This document shows positions 25,831 through 37,440 of a DNA stretch of 64,000 nucleotides, one piece after another. Position 1 is the first letter of the stretch, and every line of letters starts with the position of its first letter. The position numbers and the translations under genes are program-made. Source of the stretch: Augochlora pura (Eukaryota > Arthropoda > Insecta > Hymenoptera > Halictidae); the NCBI RefSeq assembly GCF_028453695.1, contig NC_135778.1, positions 33,159,214 to 33,223,213 on the forward strand. The letters are read 5' to 3'. Below the pieces are notes generated by a model. It was not told where the DNA came from, searched no databases, and saw nothing but the letters and a program-made list of their open reading frames with translations.

Positions 25831-26297
25831 AAAACTAGATAGTTTCTTGTTTAAAATGAGCTAAGGTACATGCTGATGTGATTTTTTTTAACTGAGCTAT
25901 GAGAGTTCAAAGATGAACGCTTTTCTATCCTGATTCGAATGCCGACGGGACGCTGTACATTCAAAGCGCTGTTAAACGGTAAAGAACAATCGAAGATCAA
26001 ATTTTTATATCTCGCTGCAAACAGGAGATTTCAATCTATAAATACATCTTAGTTTAAATTATAGATAAATTATTTTCCATTATATAAATTATTTTCCATA
26101 CAGACATATTTTAACTTGAAACATTGACTGATAGCGACCATTCTTATTATTTCATCTGTCATTTAGTAGACAAGATTTTTCACAGAAAAACGACCTACTG
26201 GATGATAACTCGAGACTTTTAGCTTTCAAACAAGCTAAGCCACGTATCTGTACGATACTTTTCCATACATTTATAAAATTTCAAAGATAAACCTATC
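25830..26297. repeat. Dispersed ~390 bp repeat family C, copy
   Basis: The unit begins near AAAATGAGCTAAGG. It carries GATTCGAATGCCGACGGGAC, GCTGTTAAACGGTAAAGAAC and a CACAGAAAAACGACCTACTG block. The next unit restarts with TTTTAGCTTTCAAACAAGCT at about 26217 and is cut by the hAT MITE at 26298. Allowing for the insertion, the CCGACGG blocks are about 390 bases apart. Confidence 0.7.
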
Positions 26298-26305
26298 TTC
26301 TAATA
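26298..26305. repeat. Left target-site duplication of the hAT MITE
   Basis: TTCTAATA directly precedes the CAGGG terminus and is identical to the 8 bp that follow the right terminus. Confidence 0.92.
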
Positions 26306-26577
26306 CAGGGCTTCTTAAACTTTTGTCATTCACGACCCCATTTATGATTGCGAGTTTCGTGACGACCCCATACAAATATAAAAGAAAAATAAATTAGATA
26401 GCTCAAAACCTTCAACAAATGCGCGTGTCTAGACGCTGCAAGTCCACTGTATTCCGCCAACTCTAGTGATGTTATAAAATGGTATATATAAATATTTGAC
26501 ATTAAAATCTCTCGCGTCCGCAGAATTTTGCTGCGCGACCCCATTTGGGGTCGCGACCCATAGTTTAAGAAGCCCTG
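26306..26577. mobile_element. hAT-type MITE (non-autonomous DNA transposon), 272 bp
   Basis: The left end CAGGGCTTCTTAAACT is the exact reverse complement of the right end AGTTTAAGAAGCCCTG (16 bp terminal inverted repeats). The element is flanked on both sides by the identical 8 bp TTCTAATA (26298-26305 and 26578-26585). An 8 bp duplication and CAGGG termini are typical of the hAT superfamily. Subterminal GCGACCCC and GGGGTCGCGACCC boxes near the right end, and ACGACCCCA boxes near the left, add internal symmetry. No transposase is encoded; the 72-codon minus frame inside is a chance frame. The intact ends and perfect duplication suggest a fairly recent insertion. Confidence 0.93.
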
Positions 26578-26585
26578 TTCTAATA
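26578..26585. repeat. Right target-site duplication of the hAT MITE
   Basis: TTCTAATA directly follows the CCCTG terminus. One copy is original target sequence and the other was made on insertion. Confidence 0.92.
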
Positions 26586-26760
26586 CAAACCGCGATGATC
26601 CTTATTCCAACGCCGACGGCACGCTCCTCCTTCGAAGCTCCACCAAACGGCTACAAAACAGCGGACACATAATTTTAATATGTCGTTTGAAAGAAGAAGC
26701 TTCGTTCTCTAAATCCCCGTTAATCGTACCGCGGTAGAAAAATTTGTCGATCTCGGTAAA
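26586..26760. repeat. Family C repeat, remainder beyond the MITE
   Basis: TATTCCAACGCCGACGGCAC, then CTCCACCAAACGGCTACAAA, continues the copy broken by the MITE and aligns with 25935-26000. Confidence 0.75.
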
Positions 26761-28560
26761 GGCGTTCGAAATCGCAACACTCGCTTTCCTTCAAGATAGA
26801 AAGTCGCGCTCGCTTTCCCGGCTATAACTCCGAAACGAATGAATGTATTTGCTCGAAAAAATTACCGCGCGTTCACCAAGGATGGATGAACGCGGCGGCA
26901 AGATATGAGAACGACGCTCCGCAGCGTTCACTGGTTGCCGGGGCGTCGAAGATCGAACGGTCGTTCCGAAGCGGTTCCTCGGAAGACGAACAGTTCACGG
27001 AAGCGTCGTCGGACATCGTTTAATCGGACTCTGACGTCCAAGTTTAAAGCGTCGGTCGCGCGCCGTTTATCCAGTCGCGCGACTAATCGTCGAGACTGTC
27101 TAGCGAGCAAGCCAGCGAGCGAGCACGCGCTCGCTTATCGCTGGAAATTGCCGCTGCGCCCACGCTCGCGTGTGCACCGCGACAGAGGCGATAAATAACG
27201 AGCGCGGCGGCGGCGGCGGCGGCGGTGGCGGCCATTACTTGTCGCTCACCCTCTGGCTCCGCTCCTGGGGGCGCGATCAAACCCACCCCCGCCCACGGTC
27301 CCGCTACCCCCCGCCGTTCACGCCGGAAATATTCGGCCGACCGCTCCTACAAAAACACTCGACGCTCTCCGAGGTCGTATCTCCGGCAATTCTCGATGCA
27401 CTCGATTGAAACTTCGACGTAAAAATACGCCGTACCTCTCGTAGTTACCGTCACTATTCACCTCTTTGACCTGCGCCACCTGCGATTCGCATAATTAATT
27501 CGGGCAAGCAGCTTGGACAGCATATAGTACAGAGTTGGGCGTTGCAAGCGGCAACTTTGGAATTTTTTCTTGTCGAACAGAAAGATGAATATGAACGACA
27601 CTTTGCGGGTATAATGATATGTATTTGTACTATAGAGGTGAATTTTTTCACAGTGCTGGCGTTGAAATTACAGTCGTTGCGTGCGGAAGAAGCAGACCAC
27701 CCTTACAGAACGGGCAATACTGTCCAAAGGAGAGTGGTCGCTTCTTCGACGCGCAGGAAACGTAATTGCGGCGATAGCACCGCAGAATAATTCATAAATG
27801 TGACTCGGATATGTATACATGTGTCTAAAAGGTTTCATAAAGCTGCCGCGAATGGTTTTGTAAAGAAAAATTCCGAAAGCGGAGCCAGGATTTGATGAGA
27901 GTTCTCGAGGTTGGCAGCGGGCACGCTGCGGCGTTCATGGGGGACTACGAGGCCAGCCGAAAACCGTGGAGACAGTTTCCAAAGGTGGTGATCGCGGCTC
28001 AAGGACTCTCAGGTGCACGCGCGAAAGTATGCTCGACGAAATAATACGTTCACCGGGGAAAAGTGCAGCGACCCCTTCCGCGAACCGTGACGCCATCGGA
28101 GCTAATAATAATGGGCCGAACGGGGAACCAGCCGAGAGTGCCATTAACAACCGGAGACAAAAAGCGAAAAGGAGAGCGCGATACGGCCCCGAGTCCCCGG
28201 CGCAATTAAGCAACCCAGGCTACGGGCTGCGGTCGATAGTTGTCTCCGTTCGGGCGATCGTTCCACCGCGTCTCGATTTGCTTGTCACTCCGGCCGATAA
28301 AAACCGCCAGGCCTTTTCTCGCGCAGCCGATCAAAAGCGGCCCCGATTTGTCGCGAGATTGACCAACTCGTCCGATACAGGGACGCCGCATACCACTCGC
28401 TCCATTTCGCGAAACTTTCCCCTATCGCTCCCCTAAGCAGCTACCATAGTTATTACAGTTCGCTCCGCTTTCGTTGGAAAGCGCTCTCTCCACCGGACGC
28501 GACTACGCCACCGCACAAAAAGGCATTCTTTGGAGTTGGAAACGTAATTTTTTTTATTGA
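26760..28560. other. CpG-rich stretch, no gene seen
   Basis: Contains a GGC repeat at 27204. Open frames such as plus 27966-28436 (156 codons) and minus 27935-28213 overlap and are not recognised. AT-rich DNA follows at 28540-29050. Confidence 0.45.
27204..27232. repeat. (GGC)n trinucleotide repeat
   Basis: About nine GGC units with one GGT. Confidence 0.93.
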
Positions 28561-29725
28561 GAAATGTCAAGGTTTGAAGAGGATATGAGATATATTAGCG
28601 GAAGCTGCATTTAAGGGATTGGAAGGCTTTAATTGGACTGGCTTTAACTGGTGGTATTCTCGAATTATTTTCTCAGAAACGCGTAGGAATTTTGTATTAA
28701 AATTTAATGAGCCTCAAAGTGTATTCTTTGAAGCTACAGACCTAATTTTGTCATTAAGATATATCAAAGATCACAGAAGATATGGAACATTGCATTGGAA
28801 TCATATCTTGGAGATTAGAAACAACCATGAAACGAATGACGATATTCACGAAATATTATCTCGAAAACGCGTCGAGCTTTTCCAAAAATCGTTCCACATC
28901 ATCTAGACAAGCATTCTACAAAGAGTCCCTCATAATTTTTCTATTAAACAACACCGTCTATTTTCAAAGATATAGACTCATCTACGAGATTCCCTTTCCT
29001 ACCCCAAATTCTAACCGCTGCAACGTCCTGTACCCATAATTCCCTCGTCAACGACGGCAGTGACTAAAAAAATTCCCGAACCTGGCACAAGGACCCAGAA
29101 ATCGGTTCACACAAGTGTGACGAAGCTACCTGGCGCGACGGTCGCGGAAAAAATTCCAGTAAGAACGCTGGTGGAGGAGAGCCCTGTCGGAAAATCGATC
29201 GGCCGATCGCCGGACAGTTGCGAAAGGCTTGCGGCGACGGCAGCGCCTCGCCTCGGGACGCCATTCGTTCCCAGAACCGCCCGGATTGGTCGACGCCGAG
29301 CGTCTGCGCGGTTTTCCGTCCGTATTGACTTTACACCCTGCCCCCTTCCCTCTTTCTTCCTGCGTTTCTCCTTCGAAGGGCCCGCGCGCGCTGGCTCGCG
29401 TCGGCGTCGCACCCCTCGCGCCCTCTTGCCACCCACCCTGCCGCCCTCCTCGACCCTCTCACCGCCCTCTCGCGCTCCGTCGTCTTTCTCCGGGCTCCGG
29501 TTGGCCCCCATATCGTCGTCCTCCTCTTTGTTCTCCGATTCCTCGCCGGCTCGGAGCTCCGCGAGGGTAGGGGGTGGCAAGGTGACTCCGGCGAGGGGAG
29601 GAGGCTACACGCGAGGCGAGTGTCTCGCAATTGATTTTCACGCCACTTTGATTTATTCGAGCGCGCCACCGCGTTTTTCGTGGCCGAGAAGCGGCCCGGC
29701 GACCGGCCGCCACCCTCCGGTGGGA

Positions 29726-29744
29726 GGGGGGGGGGGGGGGGGGG
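29726..29744. repeat. G homopolymer, 19 bases
   Basis: Uninterrupted G run as given; its length is prone to sequencing error. Confidence 0.85.
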
Positions 29745-29903
29745 CCGAGATTTATGGACTTCCAGGACGATTCTTTTTAGATCGTCGAGACCCTTTTTCT
29801 GGCCCCGGCATCTCCTCCACCGGGGCTCGTTTCGTGGAAAACCGGGCTGAGCTTTCGTCCCTGACGTCTTTTCCAACCCTCCCACCGACGCCCTCGCCCA
29901 CCA

Positions 29904-29920
29904 CCCCCCCCCCCCCCCCC
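29904..29920. repeat. C homopolymer, 17 bases
   Basis: Uninterrupted C run about 160 bases downstream of the G run and complementary to it. Confidence 0.85.
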
Positions 29921-30637
29921 TTAACTGCGAAGAATGGCCGCGACAAGGGACGGTCGCCGAGGAAATCGTCCGGATTTCGATCGCGAGGAGAGCTCGGGAC
30001 ACCCCTATTTCGCGCGGAACACCGTCTCGCGGAAATTGGGGATGCTGGGGGTGCAAACCCCTAATCGACTTTTGGGATCTTCCGGGATAGCATCTTCCGT
30101 TCGCTAGACCAGAGACTATTTACCCGCGTTGCTGCACGGGAACGGGTCTCGACGGTTCTACACCCCTCCATTTCATTCCCGAGAAATAACCGGGGCTCTG
30201 ACAATCTTTTTCTACCAGGTTTTAGTGCCACTCGCTTCAACTGCTTGCTTTTTAGCGTTCGTGTAGTTTGTTACGGTTTTAAATGTTCATTAAATATTAG
30301 TTGAATATTAACGAGACTTAATAATTGATTAAATAAGTGAATTTTGTCTACTGCGGCTGTTTGATGACGATCTTATCTTCCGTGTTGGTACTTCGATATT
30401 ATCAGTTCAATTTCTACTCAATTACTATTCTTGATATAATTACCTGTTGTAATAATAATTCCCCTTCGCTCTAGTTTCAAGTTGAAGCTACAAATTCTTA
30501 ATAAAATATCCGAAATGTTATTTCCATTACTTAATATTTGCCAATTTATCTATGTATGATATTTTAACACAGTAGAAATAATGAAAAGGCTAAAAACAAA
30601 TATTGCTAATATTATTACAAATATTACTATAACTATC

Positions 30638-30640
<3 letters not shown>

Positions 30641-30671
<31 letters not shown>

Positions 30672-30690
30672 CTCACACACACACACACAC
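30641..30690. repeat. (ATT)n then (CA)n compound microsatellite
   Basis: About nine ATT units followed by about eight CA units. Confidence 0.93.
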
Positions 30691-31217
30691 TATCACCACA
30701 TAAATACATCCCCAAATATTACAGCAAATGGCAAGCATGGACACGATAAATCCGCGCTAAAATACAAACAATTTAGCAAAATCGGCCACTGGGATTTAGC
30801 CTCCCCTGTTTTCCAAGAAATAGAACAATGCAATCCGGGGCTTAGCAGAGTCCAGTTTTACGTAACTGCAGGGTGAGGTTCGGGGGGGAGCGGTGGTGGA
30901 AGAGTAGTTTGGTGTTCCTAACCGATTTTTCCCGAGGATCAAGGATCAAGGGTGAATCAGGCGTCGGGAAGGGGATCCCGCGGTGGCAGAGGGTCGCCGG
31001 AGGACAGGATTGGCGGGCCGACGTGTGGAGGGGTTGTTTCCCGGAGCCCGGGTGGGCTAGATCGAGATCGCAACCAATGATAGCGGGCGCAGCTGCCCTG
31101 GGGAATCTACGAATCCTTCTCCGGAGATCCCGACGAGCCCCTTTGACGAGCAAGGGGGAGGCCAGTGTACCCGATGCCTCCCAGGCTGCAGCGCTCCGGA
31201 TTGCGCGCCGGTGATCT

Positions 31218-31231
31218 CCCCCCCCCCCCCC
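31218..31231. repeat. C homopolymer, 14 bases
   Basis: Uninterrupted C run within the GC-rich block. Confidence 0.85.
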
Positions 31232-31844
31232 GCCCTCCCTCCCGGCCACCCCTAGACCGACGCGATGGCGTCGTAGAGACCGGTCCGAGGGAAATAATAA
31301 CGGCAGGGACGCCGCAAACGGGTAAACAAGCTCCTGCCCACCCCTAATCGCGCCCCTAGCATCTCTTCCTTCGCTCGGATTAATTATTCGCCGAGCTCCT
31401 CGGGCGACGCCGTCGTTTCCCTCTACTCTGAGGGATGATCTCATCCCCTCCCCCCCTTAAACGTGGACGTTGTTTGCTAGGAAAAATTCGCATCGTTTAC
31501 TTCGGTATGGACCATGTCTCTGCAGTGTTTCGCTTGAATCGGTTCGTTCTTTGTTGCGTAAATAATTATGGAATATTAGTGGATCGAATTAGATTGGACG
31601 GAAGAAGAAAAATTGACGAAGGTGGATTTTGTAGTTCTTTGATTTTAATGCGGTTCTCAAGAATTATTCGGAGAAATCTGTTTTATATGCTAATATTTAT
31701 TATATCTTTTTTTAGTAAATGGTACTGAGAAATAGTAAATAAATACATTTTTCTATGACTGAATGGTAAGCGTTTAGTGTGAGGTACCTCGTGGTAGGTG
31801 TTGAGGGGGTTAATGGTTGTTTTTAGGCTTTTGGCAGTAAGCGT

Positions 31845-32290
31845 TTGTAGTCGGAAAAAATCAGAAAGGCGCATCTGTATGTAGACCAGATTGCAAATTT
31901 TATCGAGATAATTATAATAATTTAATAAGGTAATTAGCGAGTAAAAATATGATAAAATTGATTTTAATCTTCTTTAACATTAAGGGTTGATTCCACCCCT
32001 CTGACACGACTTAATCAGCCAGAAAAATTCAGAAAGGCGTATCCACATGTGGACCAGATTTCAGCCAAATCTTTTCGAAATAATTACAATAATTTAACAG
32101 AACAATAATCAAGTCCCACTTAATCAATCTTCAGAAGCAAAATACAATAAAATCGAGTTCGATATACTTTAAGGGCTGATTTCACCCCTTTAACACGAGT
32201 ATAAGCAGCCGTATAGAATTCAGAAAGACGTATCCACGCGTGGACCAGATAGCAACGAAGTTTCATGAAAATCGAATCGAAGCATAATTA
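31845..32290. repeat. ~170-190 bp tandem repeat, family E (locus 1, three copies)
   Basis: The core CAGAAAGGCGTATCCACATG followed by TGGACCAGAT occurs in three variants at about 31862, 32030 and 32221. Two are preceded by TTAAGGGYTGATTYCACCCC. The spacing is 168 and 191 bases. The family recurs at 34100-34610. Confidence 0.93.
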
Positions 32291-32450
32291 AAAAGAAGCA
32301 ACAATTGTCTGGCGTTCGCATGAGAGAAATATATTGAAACACGGTGATCTAGTAGCAAAGATTCTTGGTACGGCACGAAAGCCGTCGGCCGGTCGAAACG
32401 AGTTCGTTGTTCCGGCGAATCGGCCGGACGAAAACCGAATTATCTCGAGA

Positions 32451-32479
32451 GAAAGAGAGAGAGAGAGAGAGCGCGCGCG
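32451..32479. repeat. (GA)n then (GC)n microsatellite
   Basis: A GA run passes into GCGCGCGCG at the edge of a CpG-rich block (32340-32940) that has no supported gene. Confidence 0.9.
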
Positions 32480-33179
32480 AGCTAAATCAATTTCGAGTCC
32501 GTGGCTCGTACGGCACGGTAGTTTATCGGGCCGGCGAATTGTTTCTTTGTGTCGGTGAATGATCGATCGACTTGTCGGACAGTCGAAAACTGGTCGCCTG
32601 ATCGCGGGCCCGGCCCGGCCCGGCTCCGCTCGGCGTGCCGAATCTTAAGTAGCCGGAGCTCTCGCTCTCCGGAGGCAGAGCCTAAAAGGAAGAGAAAAAA
32701 GAAGCGGAGCTGGAGTCGCCTAAAGTCGCGGCAGCGTCGCTCCGAGTAACGGTGCCCGCCTTCCATTACCGCTAACAACCGTCGTAGTTCAAACGCTTCG
32801 TTAAACCCGGCCTAACCTCGCCGGAGAAAATCGGAACAACGACCTTAGCCCTCCACGGAAATAAGTGGCACCCTAAACGGCACCCTGCGTCCTCGAACAG
32901 GGCAGCGTTGCATCCGACGAGCTTACCATGACACCGTTTCTTACAAATGTTGGCTCAAATCACTAATTATCCGAATTAGATTTAGATGAACAATATTTTT
33001 AAAAAGTGTTTTTAATACTTTGAAATGGTTGTTATTAATTTTAACAATTTTTAATAATTCCCTTTGATTTTTCACGATGTTTAAGATACTTTTCATCGTT
33101 CTCCGTTCGTCTATATGTTTATTGAATAATTATATATGATGAGAATAATATTTTGAATATTTTAGTAGTAACTTTCATT

Positions 33180-33475
33180 TGTGTAGAATTATTTCTACAT
33201 TCCCAGAATTATTTTTATATCTATGAAATTATATTTCTATCTGTTCAGAGTCATTTTTTTTCTATAAAATTATTTCTATTTGCTTGGAGTAATTAGTAAC
33301 TGTGCTAGAATTGTTTTCATTCATTTCAAACAATTTTGAATTGTTTAGAATTATCTCTCCTTCATCAGAATTATTATTATTTCTATAGAATCATCTCTAG
33401 TTCTCCGAAATGATTTATACTTGAAACAGAATCATCTATTTAAAATTATTTCTATCTACACAGAATAATCGTCTC
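33180..33475. repeat. ~30 bp degenerate array with GAATTATTTCTAT core
   Basis: About ten diverged units contain AGAATTATTTCTA, AAATTATTTCTATYTG or AGAATCATCTCTA. They lie in AT-rich DNA. A GC-rich block without a gene follows (33490-34060). Confidence 0.78.
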
Positions 33476-34099
33476 TAAGTCCAAATACCATAAGCGAGTC
33501 AATAGGTGCATTTTAAGCGCGTCGGACGACAAATATTTGCCGCGCCGTCGCGCCCATCGCTCGAAATATATTCTGCAGATTGTTCGGAGCCGGGGAGCGC
33601 CGTTCTGAAAAATTACGGCTTGAAAAATCGTCGTTTTGGTAAAGAGAGGTGGATTGGGTTCGGTGGGGTAATTCGAGATGGGCGTGTGCCGTTCCGGAGC
33701 GAAATGAGTGCCGCGGAAGGCGGAGAGACCGGGAGAGGAACAGATTACAGAAAGCGGAGGCCGCGTAACGAATCGTCCTAACCCATTAACTTGTAAATTG
33801 CTTCCGACTGGTGCGCGATCCCGGCCGCGCATAAATCCGCGAAATAAATCGCGGCGCTTGTCGTCCGGCGAAACGAGACGCACGACCAAATTATTGGCCC
33901 CGCTACTGGCGGAACACTCGCAATACTAAGCGCCCCGCGAAACGGCCGGGACGTAATCGAATGCTCGCAATGATTCATTCCGGTTGTCAGTTCGCGAGCA
34001 TTGTTTAAACAAATGCACGGTCTAGGCGCAACGGGCAATTTGTTAGCGGAAGATACACGGTCTCTACATTTTATACAATTTTTCTGTATACAGAGGATC

Positions 34100-34610
34100 C
34101 CTTCATTTTAGGGTTGATCTCACCCTTTCAATGTCGACAATGACGGTCGAGAAAATTCTATGGGGTGCGGCTACAGCTATGAACTATCTTTTAATAAAGT
34201 CTCGTCAAAATCTACTGTTCCGTAATTGCATGAATAATTATCAAATATTGAAAACTTAATACAAGATGAAAGATGAGGAAAGTGGATCCTGCTTCGTTGT
34301 TCGATTTAAGGTCTGTTTTCACCCCTTTATAGAGAACATTGGTAGCCAGGAATATTCAGAAGGTCTTGTCTATGTGTGGACCAGATTGCACGAAATTTTT
34401 GTAAAAATCGATCGAAGAATATTTGAAAAAATAATTATTAAAATACCCGTCAAACAAATTTGGGAGAAAGTATGGTAAAACATTTTCTTTCACTTTAAGT
34501 ATTGTTTTCGACCATTTACAGTGAACAATAGCGGTCAGAAAAATTCAGAGTAGTGCATTCGTATGTGGACCAGATGATAGAAAAGTTTCATCAAGAACTT
34601 TAAACTACTT
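34100..34610. repeat. ~190 bp tandem repeat, family E (locus 2)
   Basis: GTCTATGTGTGGACCAGATT (about 34365) and TTCGTATGTGGACCAGATGA (about 34558) match the locus at 31.8-32.3 kb. They are preceded by TTTCACCCCTTTA and GCGGTCAGAAAAATTCAGA blocks. A first, more decayed copy begins at about 34107. Confidence 0.9.
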
Positions 34611-34619
34611 TTTTATCAA

Positions 34620-35081
34620 TAAAAGTTTGTGTACTATGGCGATCGAAGGTACAAACGCGAAGCTTTTCAAGCTATCGACAAGTCTGTCGGGGCGTTCTGT
34701 TGGATCGTTTTTCGAGCGATCGAGAGTTCGGCGAGCGAAGAGAGGATACTAAGGATGAAGCCGGTGGCGATCTGGACGCGGACAGCGACGTATTCAAAGT
34801 GTGAACGGATGCAAATCTCGTCTCTCATGAGCGGAATTTTCAAGGAAGCTGAAAGATGGATGGAGCACGGCCGCCGGCACCGGACAATACGGGGACATTT
34901 GCATCTGGTACATAATTCAGTCGCCGTTCCTGCCCCCGACCACGGCCGGCCGCCGCTTCGGACCGGGTCGGGTCGGGCCGGGCCGGACTGCGTGTGCTGT
35001 TCATAAAGCACACCGGTGGCGATCTCACGAAATCCAGGAGAGGCTCGGGCACTAGGGAAATAACGAGGCGCCTTCCTTTTT

Positions 35082-35136
<55 letters not shown>

Positions 35137-35490
35137 TTCGGTCACTCGCTCATTCTCTCCCTCTCTCTGTCTCTTTCGGTCACTCGCTCTCTTTCTCTCT
35201 GTTTTTTCCTTCCCGCTCGCGCGCGACCGCTCGAAAATTTATTCCGGTGAATTTTAATGGACCAGAAACCGTGCTGAGCCCGGATCGTTACGCTACCCTT
35301 TTGTTCCCCGCAATTATAATTAACCGGTGCCGTACGTCGGCATTTAATTATTCCACGACCAGTCGCCTAACTCCAATAGCGACCCCGTCATCTTCCCCGA
35401 AAATCTACCACGCCAAACTCGCGGCGGCACGACGACTATGGCCTTACTGGTCCTCTGAGTCAGTCAGCTGGCACTGTCGGAGTTGCGGGC
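34620..35490. other. CpG-rich block around a CT microsatellite, no gene seen
   Basis: Overlapping chance frames on both strands, including plus 34629-35006 and minus 34667-35011. None is recognised. Confidence 0.5.
35088..35130. repeat. (CT)n microsatellite with adjacent direct duplication
   Basis: About 43 bases of CT repeat. GTCTCTTTCGGTCACTCGCT occurs twice just after it (35131 and 35169), a 38-base local duplication. Confidence 0.93.
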
Positions 35491-35965
35491 CACTTGGCCA
35501 CGCCCCCTCAGGAAACTTTCTTCTTCGTTTTTAGTGCTTTTATTTCACTTGCAATAGCTAATGTAGATTCGATGTCGTTCTGTTAATTTCTGTACTTTGA
35601 TAAGTTATTATTATTGGTCATGGAGATGGTGTTAATTGGCCACTCCTCTCACAGGATTCTTTTTCTTCGTTTATATTAGTTTTAGTTATCTTGCAGGAGC
35701 AAATATAGATTCGATGCGTTCTGTTAATCTTTGTGCTTTGAGATATTATTATTATCAGTCTTAGAGATGGAGCTAGTTGGTCACGCCCCTCATAAAGTTT
35801 TCTTTCCCTTTCCCACTATTTTCATTTCACTTTCAAACACAAACATAAACTGTTGCCATTTTATTAATCTCTGTTCAACGAAATTCATTTGACAAACTAT
35901 TATCGTTATCCTTAGAGCTAGAACCACTTAACCACGCCCCCTCACGGAGTTTTGTTCACCTCTCC
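35490..35965. repeat. ~145 bp tandem repeat with CCACGCCCCCTCA core, four copies
   Basis: The cores CCACGCCCCCTCAGG, CCACTCCTCTCACAGG, TCACGCCCCTCATAAAG and CCACGCCCCCTCACGGAG start at about 35498, 35640, 35782 and 35932. Each is followed by a TTTTCTTC-like tract and then GATTCGATG, TTCTGTTAAT and TTATTATT blocks. Confidence 0.92.
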
Positions 35966-36810
35966 ACACCTTCTTTTCCACCCTCCTCCTTAAAAGCACA
36001 AATTTACCACGATATTTTTCCATCAATCTGTACTAAACTCAGAGTTCCAACAATTAACGCCTTTTCCTTTCAACAAATACACATATGTTAAATATCCCCA
36101 GCATTTTTGCAATGACGCACAGTGTCCAAACACTTAAGCATATGAGACAGAGCGCATAGAGTTATTTATACAATTTCCGTATGCAGCGATTATGTCAGGA
36201 CCACGACGTAGGGACAGGTAACGAGTTCACCGTCGATGGAAAAGTTTCATTTCACCGGGAGGGGGTGCTGTCGTTTACCTTGCGGCGCACAATGCTCGCG
36301 CCTGGTGTCTGAGACAGCGGATAACGATCTCGTGAGCATTGTGTGTCGGCGTATGATCCGCGGAGTCGCGTCTGACTCGGGTGTCGTTGCCCCGTTCTCG
36401 CGAGAAAGCCGCTACGATTTTTCCAGCCGGAGAGCGACGAGAGAGAAAAAGAGAGGAGAGGATTTCCCTGGAACGAGCCGCTGGGACCGAAAGCGAGTCG
36501 AGTTTTCCCCCGTGCCTCTGTCCTCTCTTTCTCTCTCTCTCTTTCTTTCTCTCTCTTTCTCTGGCTCTTCTCTCGTGCGCTCGCAACTACTTTCCACGCG
36601 ATCGGGATTAATTATGATAACGACCGGCGGGGTTAGGCGAGGCGCGACGAGCCGGGACGTGCCGTGCTGAGTCGAGACGAGCGCCAGGTTCCTCTAAGGT
36701 AATCGCTTGCCGTGGCTGTTGCGTGATGCCGATCCCGGGGAATCGATTAACTCTGGCCAATGATTTTGCTTCGCGAGATTTCGCGAGCCTCTGCCAACGC
36801 TCGCCGGGGA
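35965..36810. other. Mixed sequence around a CT microsatellite, no gene seen
   Basis: A CpG-rich part (36200-36720) with overlapping frames on both strands across the CT repeat. Nothing recognised. Confidence 0.45.
36521..36563. repeat. (CT)n microsatellite
   Basis: Imperfect CT repeat with TTTC interruptions. Confidence 0.9.
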
Positions 36811-37440
36811 GTACGGGGAGTTTTAAGGCGTATTAAATAATGTTCAGAGTTCGGAGAGTTTGGAAAAGTTTCTAAGGACGTTTCGAAAAATTCGAAAGTG
36901 TTGTATGAATTTATTGAAAAATTGTATCGGGTAGTGTGATCTTTAAAAAATATTTCAGGAGTCTTAGGCATTTTTGGATAATTCTGAGAACTGTAAGTGA
37001 CTTCTAAAAAATTACGAAGAGTGTAGGAGGCTTCTACAAAATTGTAAGGACCCTCAGAAAACTTCTGATTGGTCTAAGGAGCCTCTAAAAAATTCGAAAG
37101 AATTTTAAGAGTTTCCAAAAGGTTTTGAAGAATCGAGGTAGTCCTCCAAAAATTCGAAGCTTGTACAAATATCATATATGACCTAGGAGCTTTCAAAAAA
37201 TTCTGATGTGTCCAGAAAGCTTGTAAAAAATTCTAAGGTCCTTCCAAGAACTTCTAATTAGTCCAAGAGACCTCTAAAAAATTCCACAAACATCTAAAAT
37301 TCTCCCAAAAACTTCTGTATAACCCGAAATGTTCTCCGAAAAGTCGGAGCTTATAAAAATATCCAAATTATCCTAGGAGCTCCCCAAAAAATTCCAACGA
37401 GTCCAGGGAGCTTTCAAAAAATTGTCACTCCTCCAAGGAC
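36810..37440. repeat. ~35-45 bp degenerate array with CTTCTAAAAAATTC core
   Basis: Many diverged units read GGAGCTTCTAAAAAATTCGAAG or close variants (TAGGAGCTTTCAAAAAATTC, GGGAGCTTTCAAAAAATTG). They fill the interval and recur more weakly at 38030-38640. Confidence 0.85.

Larger units (their letters stand above)
29060..30110. other. Very GC-rich block with a 334-codon open frame, judged noncoding
   Basis: A plus frame (29060-30064) and a minus frame (29331-30056, 241 codons) are both open across the same DNA. They translate homopolymer runs of G and C. The products are Pro/Ser/Arg-rich with no domain. Simultaneous openness on both strands points to composition rather than coding. Confidence 0.55.
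30110..31845. other. AT-rich then GC-rich then AT-rich stretch, no gene seen
   Basis: AT-rich DNA (30220-30780) carries ATT and CA microsatellites. A GC-rich block (30830-31440) has overlapping open frames on both strands and a 14-base C run. AT-rich DNA resumes from 31560. Confidence 0.45.

Noticed and set aside
29060..30064. 334-codon plus-strand open frame
   Set aside because: The opposite strand is also open, the product is low-complexity and translates homopolymers, and no domain or splice context is seen.
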